Shown here piece after piece: positions 35,010-45,210 of a stretch of 64,000 nucleotides of DNA. Origin of the DNA: an uncultured Pseudomonadales bacterium (GTDB taxonomy: Bacteria; Pseudomonadota; Gammaproteobacteria; Pseudomonadales; Azotimanducaceae); assembly GCA_958296195.1 (NCBI GenBank), contig OY282455.1, positions 2,108,001 to 2,172,000 on the forward strand. The letters run 5' to 3'. The notes beneath the pieces are model-generated. The model was not told the DNA's origin. It saw only the letters and a list, made by a program, of their open reading frames with translations, and searched no databases. A program made the position numbers and the translations under genes. Within the stretch, counting starts at the first letter, position 1, and each line of letters begins with the position of its first letter.

Positions 35010-35147
35010 CCCTCCCCTCCCCCTCCCCCCTCTCCCCACTTTCGTGTATGCTTTGGTACTCAGGTGCTGAACTGTCAAAGCAGCCTGTCGAAGCGCCTTT
35101 GCAGCAACAAAAGACCAAGACAAAACTGAACGCGAGAGGAGGAGAAG

Positions 35148-35354
35148 ATGACCACACACACGGACAAACACCCGTCCAAGCGCACAGAGCAGCACGCCGC
35201 CATGCTTGAGGAGGCACTTCAACGCCCAGGCGTACGCGACGTCATGAAAGTCTATGGGGAGTGGCAACGGGCTGATAAAGGCCTTGACGCCTATCGAACT
35301 GCAAACAAGGAGGGGTACGTCACCACCACTACAGACCACGCGAACGCCCAGTAG
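35148..35354 (+). CDS. small hypothetical protein upstream of Clp-fold protease
   Basis: 68 residues, hydrophilic, helical (HAAMLEEALQRPGVRDVMKVYGEW), preceded by a strong GAGGAGGAG ribosome site. No family recognised. It ends 23 bases before the protease gene and is probably co-transcribed; a partner or regulator role is possible. Confidence 0.6.
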   Translation: MTTHTDKHPSKRTEQHAAMLEEALQRPGVRDVMKVYGEWQRADKGLDAYRTANKEGYVTTTTDHANAQ

Positions 35355-35377
35355 CCGTCGACCGCAGGTAGCTGGCC

Positions 35378-36310
35378 ATGCCGACTTGGAGCGAGATACT
35401 CGGCGAACTCGGCGGGACCGCTACGGAGAACCAACTTCCGGATTTCGACCGGGTGCGCCGCAAGTACCTCCACGCCCTCCATCTGCACACCGGACGACAG
35501 ACGATCTTGTACACATCTGGCTGGCTGCAAAAAGAGGATGCTCCCGCCGCACGGACTTCCATTTACGAGGAGGATATCCATGCGTTGATGGAGGTTACCT
35601 ACGGGATGTCAGGCCATGAGCTTGATCTCATTTTACACAGCCCTGGAGGCTCGGTTGAAGCGGCGGAGTCAATCGTCAGTTATCTTCGATCCCGATTTTC
35701 CCACATCCGCGTGATCATTCCGCATCTTGCGATGTCGGCCGCTACTATGATCGCATGTGCCGCAGACGAAGTAGTGATGGGGAAGCACTCATTTCTAGGC
35801 CCCACTGATCCTCAATTTCTGCTTTCAACACCCCTTGGTATCCGATCCGTTCCGGCGCAGGCCATCTTGGACCAGTTCGAAAAAGCAAAGCGTGAGTGTA
35901 CTGACCCCGCCAAGCTGTCAGCATGGTTGCCGATGTTAACTCAGTATGGTCCCGACCTGCTGGAGCGGTCAGAGATGGCCCTTAAGTTATCTAAGACACT
36001 CGTAAAGCAGTGGCTGAAAGCATACATGTTCGGGTCCGCTGATGGCGCAGAGGCACAGGCGGAGTCAGTTTCGAACTGGTTGACAAGTCACCAGAACTTC
36101 AATAGCCATGGTCGTCATTTGCCAAGAGCGGAACTGATCGAAAAAGGCATGAGAATAGTCCAGTTAGAGGAAGATCAAGCGCTTCAGGACAAGAGCCTCT
36201 CGGTCTTCCACGCAACCAATCACACATTCGCGGGCACACCGGCAGTCAAGATAGTCGAAAATCACCAAGGGAAGGCGTTCATAAAGCGCTTTGTCAATCC
36301 AAAGCAGTAA
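35378..36310 (+). CDS. Clp-fold serine protease of the SDH_sah/SppA-like type
   Basis: 310 residues. LILHSPGGSVEAAESI (85-100) and HLAMSAATMIACAADEVVMG, with Ser 120 as the likely nucleophile, then FLGPTDPQF, match the serine dehydrogenase proteinase (SDH_sah) group of the ClpP/crotonase fold. No signal peptide is visible, so it probably acts in the cytoplasm or at a membrane. The last five residues and stop lie within direct repeat R. Its substrate is unknown. GC content is lower than in the neighbouring housekeeping genes, suggesting transfer. Confidence 0.8.
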   Translation: MPTWSEILGELGGTATENQLPDFDRVRRKYLHALHLHTGRQTILYTSGWLQKEDAPAARTSIYEEDIHALMEVTYGMSGHELDLILHSPGGSVEAAESIVSYLRSRFSHIRVIIPHLAMSAATMIACAADEVVMGKHSFLGPTDPQFLLSTPLGIRSVPAQAILDQFEKAKRECTDPAKLSAWLPMLTQYGPDLLERSEMALKLSKTLVKQWLKAYMFGSADGAEAQAESVSNWLTSHQNFNSHGRHLPRAELIEKGMRIVQLEEDQALQDKSLSVFHATNHTFAGTPAVKIVENHQGKAFIKRFVNPKQ

Positions 36311-38330
<2,020 letters not shown>

Positions 38331-38331
<1 letters not shown>

Positions 38332-39176
38332 TGCGGCTGTGCGGGTTTGAGGTCGGGCTGGACAAACCCCTGTTCCTCATCGCCGGGCCTTGCGTCATCG
38401 AAAGCGAGGCGCTGGCGCTTGGCAGTGCGGAAGCGCTTAAGGCCGTTGCGGACGGCCTGAACGTGCCGTTCATTTACAAGAGCTCCTTCGACAAGGCCAA
38501 CCGCTCCTCCCATAGCAGCTACCGCGGCCCCGGTCTTGAACAGGGGTTGCGCATACTCGAGAAAGTGCAGCGGGACATCGGCGTTCCAGTGCTGACGGAC
38601 GTGCATGAGGACACGCCCTTGGACGAGGTGGCGGAGGTGGTCTCCGTGCTGCAAACCCCGGCCTTCCTCTGTCGCCAGACGAACTTCATCCAGCGGGTGA
38701 GCGCTTGCGGCAAGCCGGTCAACATCAAGAAGGGGCAGTTTCTGTCGCCGGCGGAGATGGGCAACGTGGTGGCCAAGGCCCGAGCCGGCGGCAATGACCG
38801 GATTTTGGTTTGCGAGCGCGGGGTCAGCTTTGGCTACAACAACTTGGTCAGCGACATGCGCTCCCTTGCCATGATGCGGCAAACCGGCTGCCCAGTGGTC
38901 TTTGACGCCACCCACTCCGTGCAGATGCCCGGCGGGCTTGGCCATGCCTCCGGCGGCCAGCGGGAGATGGCGGCGGTGCTGGCGCGGGCTGCGGTTGCCG
39001 TCGGCATCGCCGGCCTGTTCATGGAAACCCATCCGCACCCGGACCGGGCGCTTTCCGACGGCCCCAACGCTTGGCCTCTGAGCCTCATGGGTGACTTGCT
39101 GGAGGGCGTTCAAGCCATAGACGAAGCGGTCAAGGCGCGGCCCTTTCCGGAGTGCGCTGCGGGAGCGGTGCATTGA
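38331..39176 (+). CDS. kdsA: 3-deoxy-D-manno-octulosonate 8-phosphate (KDO8P) synthase
   Basis: 281 residues. [55 protein letters not shown] and [17 protein letters not shown] are all KdsA landmarks. Makes the KDO precursor for LPS. Start ATG 38331 sits on the pyrG stop; its own end overlaps the eno start. Confidence 0.96.
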
Positions 39177-40462
39177 GCGCCATAGTGGCCGTCAAGGGCC
39201 GGGAAGTGCTGGATTCCCGAGGCAACCCCACCGTGGAGGCGGAAGTGCATACCGTGGCCGGCGGCCTTGGCCGCGCCATCACGCCCTCGGGCGCCTCCAC
39301 CGGCTCCAGGGAGGCGCTTGAACTTAGGGATGGCGATCAGGCCCGTTATCTGGGCCGTGGCGTCACTCAGGCCTTGGCCGGCGTTCGCGGGGCCATTGCC
39401 GCAGCGGTCGTCGGCATGGAGGCGGCCGACCAGTTCGCCGTCGATGCGCGGCTGCGGGAGGTGGACGGCACCGCCAACAAATCCAAGCTTGGCGCCAACG
39501 CCATGCTGGCGGTGTCCTTGGCGGCGGCCAAGGCGGCCGCCCAGGATATGGGCTTGGCGCTGCACGCCCACATCAATGAGTTGGCCGGCCGGCCGGAGAT
39601 GCGGCTGCCGACGCCGATGATGAACATCGTCAACGGCGGCGCCCATGCGGACAACAATCTGGACATCCAGGAATTCATGATCCAGCCGCTCTCCCAGACG
39701 AGTTTCTCCGAGGCGCTGCGCTGCGGCGTTGAAGTGTTCCATCATTTGCGCCAGTTGCTGCGCAAGCGCGGGCTGACCACGGCGGTGGGCGACGAAGGCG
39801 GGTTTGCGCCGAACTTGGCTTCCAATGCGCAGGCCATTGAGGCCGTTCTGGAGGCCGTTGAACGGGCCGGCTACCGCCCCGGCGAGGATGTGGCGTTGGC
39901 GCTGGACTGCGCCGCTTCCGAATTTTACGCAGATGGGAAATATGCGCTTAGCGGCGAAGGCAGGCGCTACGACAGCGCCGGCTTCGTCGGCTATCTGGAG
40001 AGCTTGGCGGCCGCCTATCCGGTGACGTCCATTGAGGACGGCATGGACGAGGACGACTGGGAGGGCTGGTCCCGGCTTACCCAGGCGTTGGGCGGCGGCG
40101 TCCAATTGGTGGGGGACGACCTGTTCGTCACCGACGCAGCGCTGCTTAGGCGAGGCATTGACTCGAACGTCGCCAACGCCATTCTCGTCAAGCCGAATCA
40201 GATCGGCACCCTGTCGGAGACGCTGGACGCGATCAGCGTGGCCCAGCAGGCCGGATACGGAGTGGTGGTCTCCCATCGGTCAGGGGAGACGGAGGATGCG
40301 ACCATAGCGGACTTGGCGGTCGGCGTCGGCGCTGGGCAAATCAAGACGGGATCCCTAAGCCGCTCCGATCGAGTGGCGAAGTATAATCAGTTGCTGCGCA
40401 TAGAGGAGGCCCTCGGCGGCCAAGCCCAATACCGGGGACGGTTGGAGGTCAGGAACGCATGA
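39173..40462 (+). CDS. eno: enolase, TTG start
   Basis: 429 residues from TTG 39173, which overlaps the kdsA stop (TTGA), has GGGAG seven bases before it and gives [19 protein letters not shown], aligned with known enolases. An ATG at 39152 would add seven residues within kdsA. Catalytic and metal segments: [52 protein letters not shown]. Confidence 0.96.
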   Translation: MSAIVAVKGREVLDSRGNPTVEAEVHTVAGGLGRAITPSGASTGSREALELRDGDQARYLGRGVTQALAGVRGAIAAAVVGMEAADQFAVDARLREVDGTANKSKLGANAMLAVSLAAAKAAAQDMGLALHAHINELAGRPEMRLPTPMMNIVNGGAHADNNLDIQEFMIQPLSQTSFSEALRCGVEVFHHLRQLLRKRGLTTAVGDEGGFAPNLASNAQAIEAVLEAVERAGYRPGEDVALALDCAASEFYADGKYALSGEGRRYDSAGFVGYLESLAAAYPVTSIEDGMDEDDWEGWSRLTQALGGGVQLVGDDLFVTDAALLRRGIDSNVANAILVKPNQIGTLSETLDAISVAQQAGYGVVVSHRSGETEDATIADLAVGVGAGQIKTGSLSRSDRVAKYNQLLRIEEALGGQAQYRGRLEVRNA

Positions 40463-40737
40463 AAATACTCACTGCGGCCTTGGTGTTGCTCCTGCTCGGT
40501 TTGCAGTATCGAGCGTGGTTTGGCGACAGCGGCTATTTCACCGCCGCCGCCCTGAAGGAGCAGTTGCACGTTCAGGAGCGCCGTGCGGAGCGGCATGTGC
40601 AGCGCAATCGCCGCCTCAAGACAGAAGTGATGGCTTTGCGCCAAGGCCAGACCGCGCTGGAGGCGCGTGCGCGGGCCGATCTGGGCATGATCAAGGAGGG
40701 CGAAGTGTTCTATGTGGTGACCGACGGCCTCCGGTGA
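40459..40737 (+). CDS. ftsB: cell division protein FtsB
   Basis: 92 residues: one N-terminal membrane segment ([20 protein letters not shown]), a coiled coil and the conserved end [15 protein letters not shown]. Part of the FtsQLB divisome complex. ATGA overlap with eno. ispD/ispF, which follow ftsB in many relatives, are absent. Confidence 0.93.
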   Translation: MKILTAALVLLLLGLQYRAWFGDSGYFTAAALKEQLHVQERRAERHVQRNRRLKTEVMALRQGQTALEARARADLGMIKEGEVFYVVTDGLR

Positions 40738-41408
40738 CGCGCTACGACTTGGCCGGCATCGGCATGACATCGGTCCGCGCCAGGGCGCGGTTCGTGGACC
40801 GCTTGGCGGAGAAGGGCATCGATCACCCGGAAGTGCTTGACGCCTTTTCCGCAGTGCCTCGGCACATTTTCGTCTCCGAGGCGTTCAACCACCTCGCCTA
40901 CTCGGACCAGCATTGGGACAAGGCGCTGCCCATCGGCCACGGACAGACCATTTCCCAGCCGTTCACCGTCGCCCTGATGACGGCAACGCTGCTGGACAGG
41001 CCGCGGCGCAGCGTCCTTGAAGTGGGCACGGGGTCCGGTTTCCAAACGGCGGTGCTTGCCCATCTTTGCGAGCGGGTGTTCAGCATAGAACGGCTGGAGC
41101 CCCTGCTGCTGCGCGCCCGGGAGCGGTTGGAGGCGTTGGGCGTCACCAATGTCCGCAGCAAGCTGGGCGACGGCCACCAGGGTTGGCCGGAGCGGGGGCC
41201 GTTCGCCGGCATTCTGGTGACGGCGGCGCCTTGGGCCGTGCCCCGCGCCCTGTTGGAGCAGCTTGAAGTGGGCGGTCGCATGGTCATGCCGGTGGGCGGC
41301 GACGAAGCCCAGGAACTCAAGGTCTATGACCGCACGGCGGACGGCTTTGAGGAGCAGGTCATTGAGGCGGTGCGCTTTGTGCGCTTGGTCAAGGGCTTGG
41401 GGACCTGA
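40734..41408 (+). CDS. pcm: protein-L-isoaspartate O-methyltransferase
   Basis: 224 residues from GTG 40734 (GTGA overlap with ftsB). MTSVRARARFVDRL, VPRHIFV, LPIGHGQTISQPF and the SAM loop VLEVGTGSGFQTAVL are diagnostic. Repairs isoaspartyl residues in damaged proteins. The earlier open frame to 40515 belongs to ftsB sequence. Confidence 0.95.
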   Translation: MTRYDLAGIGMTSVRARARFVDRLAEKGIDHPEVLDAFSAVPRHIFVSEAFNHLAYSDQHWDKALPIGHGQTISQPFTVALMTATLLDRPRRSVLEVGTGSGFQTAVLAHLCERVFSIERLEPLLLRARERLEALGVTNVRSKLGDGHQGWPERGPFAGILVTAAPWAVPRALLEQLEVGGRMVMPVGGDEAQELKVYDRTADGFEEQVIEAVRFVRLVKGLGT

Positions 41409-41564
41409 CCGGAGCGGCTGGCTTGAGGATTGCGCCGCAGTCCGCTCGAGCGCTGCCGCCCAACTGCCGGCGCATTGCGAATATCGGATTTAACTAATTG
41501 AAAAGAAAAGCGTTTTTTCCAAGTGGGCACAGGTTGGCGAGCAATTTTTGCGGCCTAGCCGAGC

Positions 41565-42509
41565 ATGGGCGGTAGCGATCTTCCGGGCCAGGGTGCGGAA
41601 CCCGGCACGGCGGGCTTGCGCGGTCCCGGCGCTTGGCTCGGCGTCTTCGCCCGCGGCCTCGTCATGGGGGTGGTGGAGGTCATCCCTGGGGTTTCCGGCG
41701 GCACCATCGCCTTCGTCACCGGCATCTACCGGGAGCTGGTGGCGAGCCTAGCATCCTTCTCGCCCAAGACCCTTATTTGGTGCGCAACGGACCCGAGGCG
41801 GTTCTGGCGCCATCACAATCTCTCCTTTCTGGCCTGCCTGGGCGTCGGCATGGTCATTAGCCTGCTGGTCTTCGCCCGCCTTCTCAGGCACTGGCTGGAG
41901 GTGGCGCCGGTTTTGGTTTGGGCGTTCTTTTTTGGGTTGATTCTCTATTCGGCGTTTGCGATCGGCCGGGCTAGAAGGCTCCCCGGCTTGGTCACTTTCG
42001 GGCTTGCCGGGGTCTTGTGCGGGCTGCTCGTGGCCGCAATCGATCCCTTTGCCGCGGCGCCGGGGCTGGCGGCGTTCCTTTTCGGCGGCGCCTTGGCGGT
42101 CGGCGCCTGGCTGCTGCCGGCGGTGTCCGGCAGCTTCGTGCTGCTGCTGCTTGGCCTGTACTTGGGTGCGCTCGACGCCATCGCCACCTTCAACTGGCCG
42201 GTGCTGGCCGCCTTGGGGTGCGGCGCCTTGATCGGCTTGGCCGTCTTTCCGCGCCTGTTCGATGCGCTGCTGCGGCGGCACTTCGAGCCGGTCATGAATT
42301 TCCTCACCGGCCTGATGATCGGCAGCTTAGCGCAGCTTTGGCCTTGGCGGTTGGACGGCGAGCTGCTCCCTCCCGCGAGTTGGAGCTTGGCGGTGGGCGC
42401 TCCCGCGCAAGTGCCGCTGGCCGTGCTGATGATGTTGCTTGGGGCCGGCAGCCTATGGCTGCTGACCTTGCTGCGCCCCGACGCCGGCCGCCGAGCGCGG
42501 AACGGCTAG
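41565..42509 (+). CDS. DUF368 polytopic membrane protein, polyprenyl-phosphate transporter family
   Basis: 314 residues with about eight membrane segments. VEVIPGVSGGTIAFVTGIY and the internal repeat GAWLLPAVSGSFVLLLLGLY are the DUF368 signature. Members have been shown to recycle undecaprenyl phosphate across the membrane. ATG 41565 lacks a strong ribosome site; a slightly later start is possible. 156 bases before it hold no gene. Confidence 0.85.
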   Translation: MGGSDLPGQGAEPGTAGLRGPGAWLGVFARGLVMGVVEVIPGVSGGTIAFVTGIYRELVASLASFSPKTLIWCATDPRRFWRHHNLSFLACLGVGMVISLLVFARLLRHWLEVAPVLVWAFFFGLILYSAFAIGRARRLPGLVTFGLAGVLCGLLVAAIDPFAAAPGLAAFLFGGALAVGAWLLPAVSGSFVLLLLGLYLGALDAIATFNWPVLAALGCGALIGLAVFPRLFDALLRRHFEPVMNFLTGLMIGSLAQLWPWRLDGELLPPASWSLAVGAPAQVPLAVLMMLLGAGSLWLLTLLRPDAGRRARNG

Positions 42510-42513
42510 AAAG

Positions 42514-43050
42514 GTGGAATTGCCCAGCACAGGCTTTTCCCGAGCTCTGGACCCTTGGCTTGAGCGCATAGGGCGTTGCGCCTCCTGGTTGTGGCTGCTG
42601 TTGCTCATCGTCATCGTCGCCAACGTGGTGCTGCGCTACGCCTTCGACCAAGGGCGCATAGAGTTTGAGGAAATTCAATGGCACCTGTACGCCACCGGCT
42701 TCCTGTTCGGCCTGAGCTACGCCCTCAAGGACGATGTACACATTCGCGTGGACCTCCTGCACGAACGCTTTGGGCCGACGCTAAGGGCCTGGGTCGAACT
42801 GTACGGCATCCTCCTCCTGCTGTTGCCGTTCATCGCCCTGGTGCTGATCTTCAGCGTCTCCTTCGTAGCGGTGAGCTACCAATTGGGGGAGGTTTCCTCA
42901 TCCCCCGGCGGGCTGCCGTATCGATGGGCCATCAAGGCGGTGCTGCCCCTGGGCTTCGCCCTTCTGCTGCTCGCCGCCCTGTCCCGTCTGACGCAGGTTT
43001 GGGCGTACCTTTTTCTTGGCCGGAGGGGGGCCGGCAGTGAATCCGAATGA
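42514..43050 (+). CDS. TRAP transporter small membrane subunit (DctQ)
   Basis: 178 residues, four membrane segments, with ALKDDVHIRVDLLHERF typical of DctQ. GTG 42514 starts four bases after the DUF368 stop. Pairs with the DctM gene that overlaps its end. No DctP binding protein lies nearby, so the substrate cannot be guessed. Confidence 0.88.
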   Translation: MELPSTGFSRALDPWLERIGRCASWLWLLLLIVIVANVVLRYAFDQGRIEFEEIQWHLYATGFLFGLSYALKDDVHIRVDLLHERFGPTLRAWVELYGILLLLLPFIALVLIFSVSFVAVSYQLGEVSSSPGGLPYRWAIKAVLPLGFALLLLAALSRLTQVWAYLFLGRRGAGSESE

Positions 43051-44386
43051 GGTTTTGGCGGTCGCCATGTTCGCCAGCTTCATCGGCTTGGTCTTCACCG
43101 GCTTTCCCGTGGCCTGGATTTTAGGCGGCCTCGCCGTCGCCTTCACCGCCTTGGCCATCGTATTCAACGCCGACTTCAACTTCCCTTTCGCCGTCGATTG
43201 GGGCTACACCTCCCTAGTGGTGGACCGCTCCTGGAACGTCATGGAGAACTGGGTGATGGTGGCGCTGCCCATGTTCATCTTCATGGGATTGCTGCTGGAC
43301 CGCTCCGGCATCGCCAACCAGCTCATGGTCAGCTTCTCCAGACTGTTCGGGGGGCTGCGTGGGGGCCTTGCCGTGGCCATAGCCCTGATCGGGATGCTGC
43401 TGGCGGCCACCACTGGCATCATCGGCGCATCGGTCGTGCTGCTGGCGCTGTTGGGATTGCCGGTGATGCTCCAGAATGGCTATGACCGCTCCTTGGCCGC
43501 GGGCGCCGTCTGCGCGGTGGGCACCTTGGGCATATTGATTCCACCGAGCATCATGCTGGTGCTGATGGCGGACCGCATGGCCATGAGCGTCGGTGATCTT
43601 TTTCTCGGTGCCCTGTTCCCCGGTGCCATGCTTGGTGGCCTTTACATCGTCTATCTGCTCGGCTACGGGCTGCTGAAGCCGGAGGGAGCGCCGGCCGGCA
43701 AGCATGATCCCATGGATTGGCGGGCGCTTGGCGACCTTGGCGTCGCCATTCTGCCGCCGGCCTTCCTGATTCTTGCCGTGCTGGGCAGCATCTTTTTCGG
43801 CTTGGCCACCCCCACCGAGGCGGCCGGCGTCGGTGCCGCCGGCGCTCTGCTGCTGGCCGCGGCGAAACGTAAAATCGACCTGCCGGTGCTCAAGAACGTG
43901 TTGTTGCAGACCACCCGCACCACGGCGTTCATTTTCGGCGTGTTGTTGGGGGCCACCGCCTTCGCCTTGGTGCTGCGCGGCCTGGGCGGCGACGAACTGA
44001 TCGAACGCGCCCTGCTGAACCTGCCGTTCGGCCCCACGGGCATCATCGTCACCATTCTGTTCGCCACCTTTCTATTGGGTTTCTTCTTGGATTGGATCGA
44101 ACTGACGCTCATTGTCCTGCCCTTGGTGTCGCCGGTGGTCGTCAACCTAGGGTTCGACCCGATTTGGTTTACGGTGCTGTTCGCCGTCTGCCTGCAAACC
44201 AGCTTTCTCACGCCGCCGGTTGGATTCGCCATCTTCTACCTCAAGGGCGTGGCGCCGCCCGGCGTGGAGGTGAGGACCATCTACCGGGGCGTGGCGCCCT
44301 TCATTGCCCTGCAGCTCATCGGTCTAGTCATCCTCTTCAACTGGCGGGAACTGGTGACTTGGCTGCCCTCGCAAGCGTATCGGTAG
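43037..44386 (+). CDS. TRAP transporter large permease subunit (DctM)
   Basis: 449 residues from GTG 43037, with GGAGGGGGG before it. About 12 membrane segments; MLLAATTGIIGASVVLLALL and GTLGILIPPSIMLVLM are DctM hallmarks. Uses a sodium gradient to import organic acids or similar solutes together with a separate binding protein. Confidence 0.92.
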   Translation: MNPNEVLAVAMFASFIGLVFTGFPVAWILGGLAVAFTALAIVFNADFNFPFAVDWGYTSLVVDRSWNVMENWVMVALPMFIFMGLLLDRSGIANQLMVSFSRLFGGLRGGLAVAIALIGMLLAATTGIIGASVVLLALLGLPVMLQNGYDRSLAAGAVCAVGTLGILIPPSIMLVLMADRMAMSVGDLFLGALFPGAMLGGLYIVYLLGYGLLKPEGAPAGKHDPMDWRALGDLGVAILPPAFLILAVLGSIFFGLATPTEAAGVGAAGALLLAAAKRKIDLPVLKNVLLQTTRTTAFIFGVLLGATAFALVLRGLGGDELIERALLNLPFGPTGIIVTILFATFLLGFFLDWIELTLIVLPLVSPVVVNLGFDPIWFTVLFAVCLQTSFLTPPVGFAIFYLKGVAPPGVEVRTIYRGVAPFIALQLIGLVILFNWRELVTWLPSQAYR

Positions 44387-44551
44387 AGGGTGCTGATGAG
44401 ACTGGGGCGCATCTCAGCTAGGCGTCGGCCCGTGCCGCAGCCGAAATCCGGGAGCTCCACCTGGCCAGAGCGTCGATGGCGCGTTTTAGCCGGGCGCTGG
44501 TCCCTGTCGCAGCAGCCTCGCCGAGGCGTTTCCCTAGAAGGGCGCTGAAGG

Positions 44552-45166
44552 GTGGGCCAAGGTCGCATCGCTGTTTTGGCGTCGCATGGCGGCTCCATCC
44601 TGCAGGCGGTGATGGACGCTTGCGCCGCCGGCGCCCTCGGTGCCCAGGTGGCGGTGGTTATCAGCAACAACGGCGGCAGCTTGGCCTTGCGCCGCGCCGC
44701 CGCCGCCGGTCTTAAGACCCGCCACCTAAGCAGCCGCACCCATCCGGCCCCAGCCCGCTTGGACGCCGCCATCTGCGCCGCGCTGCAGGCGGCGGGAGCG
44801 GATTGGGTGCTGCTGGCCGGCTACATGAAGAAACTGGGGCCGCAGACCCTAGCCGCCTTCCACCGCCGCATTCTGAACGTACACCCAGCCTTGCTGCCCA
44901 AGTACGGTGGACGCGGCTTCTATGGCCGCAACGTGCATCAAGCCGTGGTCGCGGCCGGCGAGGCCGAAACCGGCGCGACGGTCCACTTCGTGGAAGACGA
45001 CTACGACACCGGCCCCATAATCGCCCAAGTACGGGTGCCCGTTAAGCCCAATGACCGAGTCGAAGACGTGGAGGAGCGAGTGCAGGCGGCGGAGCGAAAG
45101 CTGGTGGTGGAAACGCTGGCGAAGCTCTTGGCCGGCGCTGGGCACGAAAGGCTTGCGCCGTTCTGA
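44552..45166 (+). CDS. purN: phosphoribosylglycinamide formyltransferase (PurN type)
   Basis: 204 residues from GTG 44552. AVLASHGGSILQAVMDAC, VVISNNGGS, LAGYMKKL, NVHPALLPKYGGRGFYG (catalytic Asn/His region) and VEDDYDTGPII fit the GART family. The GGRGFYG stretch is less usual than in E. coli PurN, so another formyltransferase role remains possible. purM, the common neighbour, is not here. Confidence 0.78.
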   Translation: MGQGRIAVLASHGGSILQAVMDACAAGALGAQVAVVISNNGGSLALRRAAAAGLKTRHLSSRTHPAPARLDAAICAALQAAGADWVLLAGYMKKLGPQTLAAFHRRILNVHPALLPKYGGRGFYGRNVHQAVVAAGEAETGATVHFVEDDYDTGPIIAQVRVPVKPNDRVEDVEERVQAAERKLVVETLAKLLAGAGHERLAPF

Positions 45167-45210
45167 AGGCCGCTTCCCCCAGCCGTTTCCGCATCAGCGG
45201 ACAGTTGAGG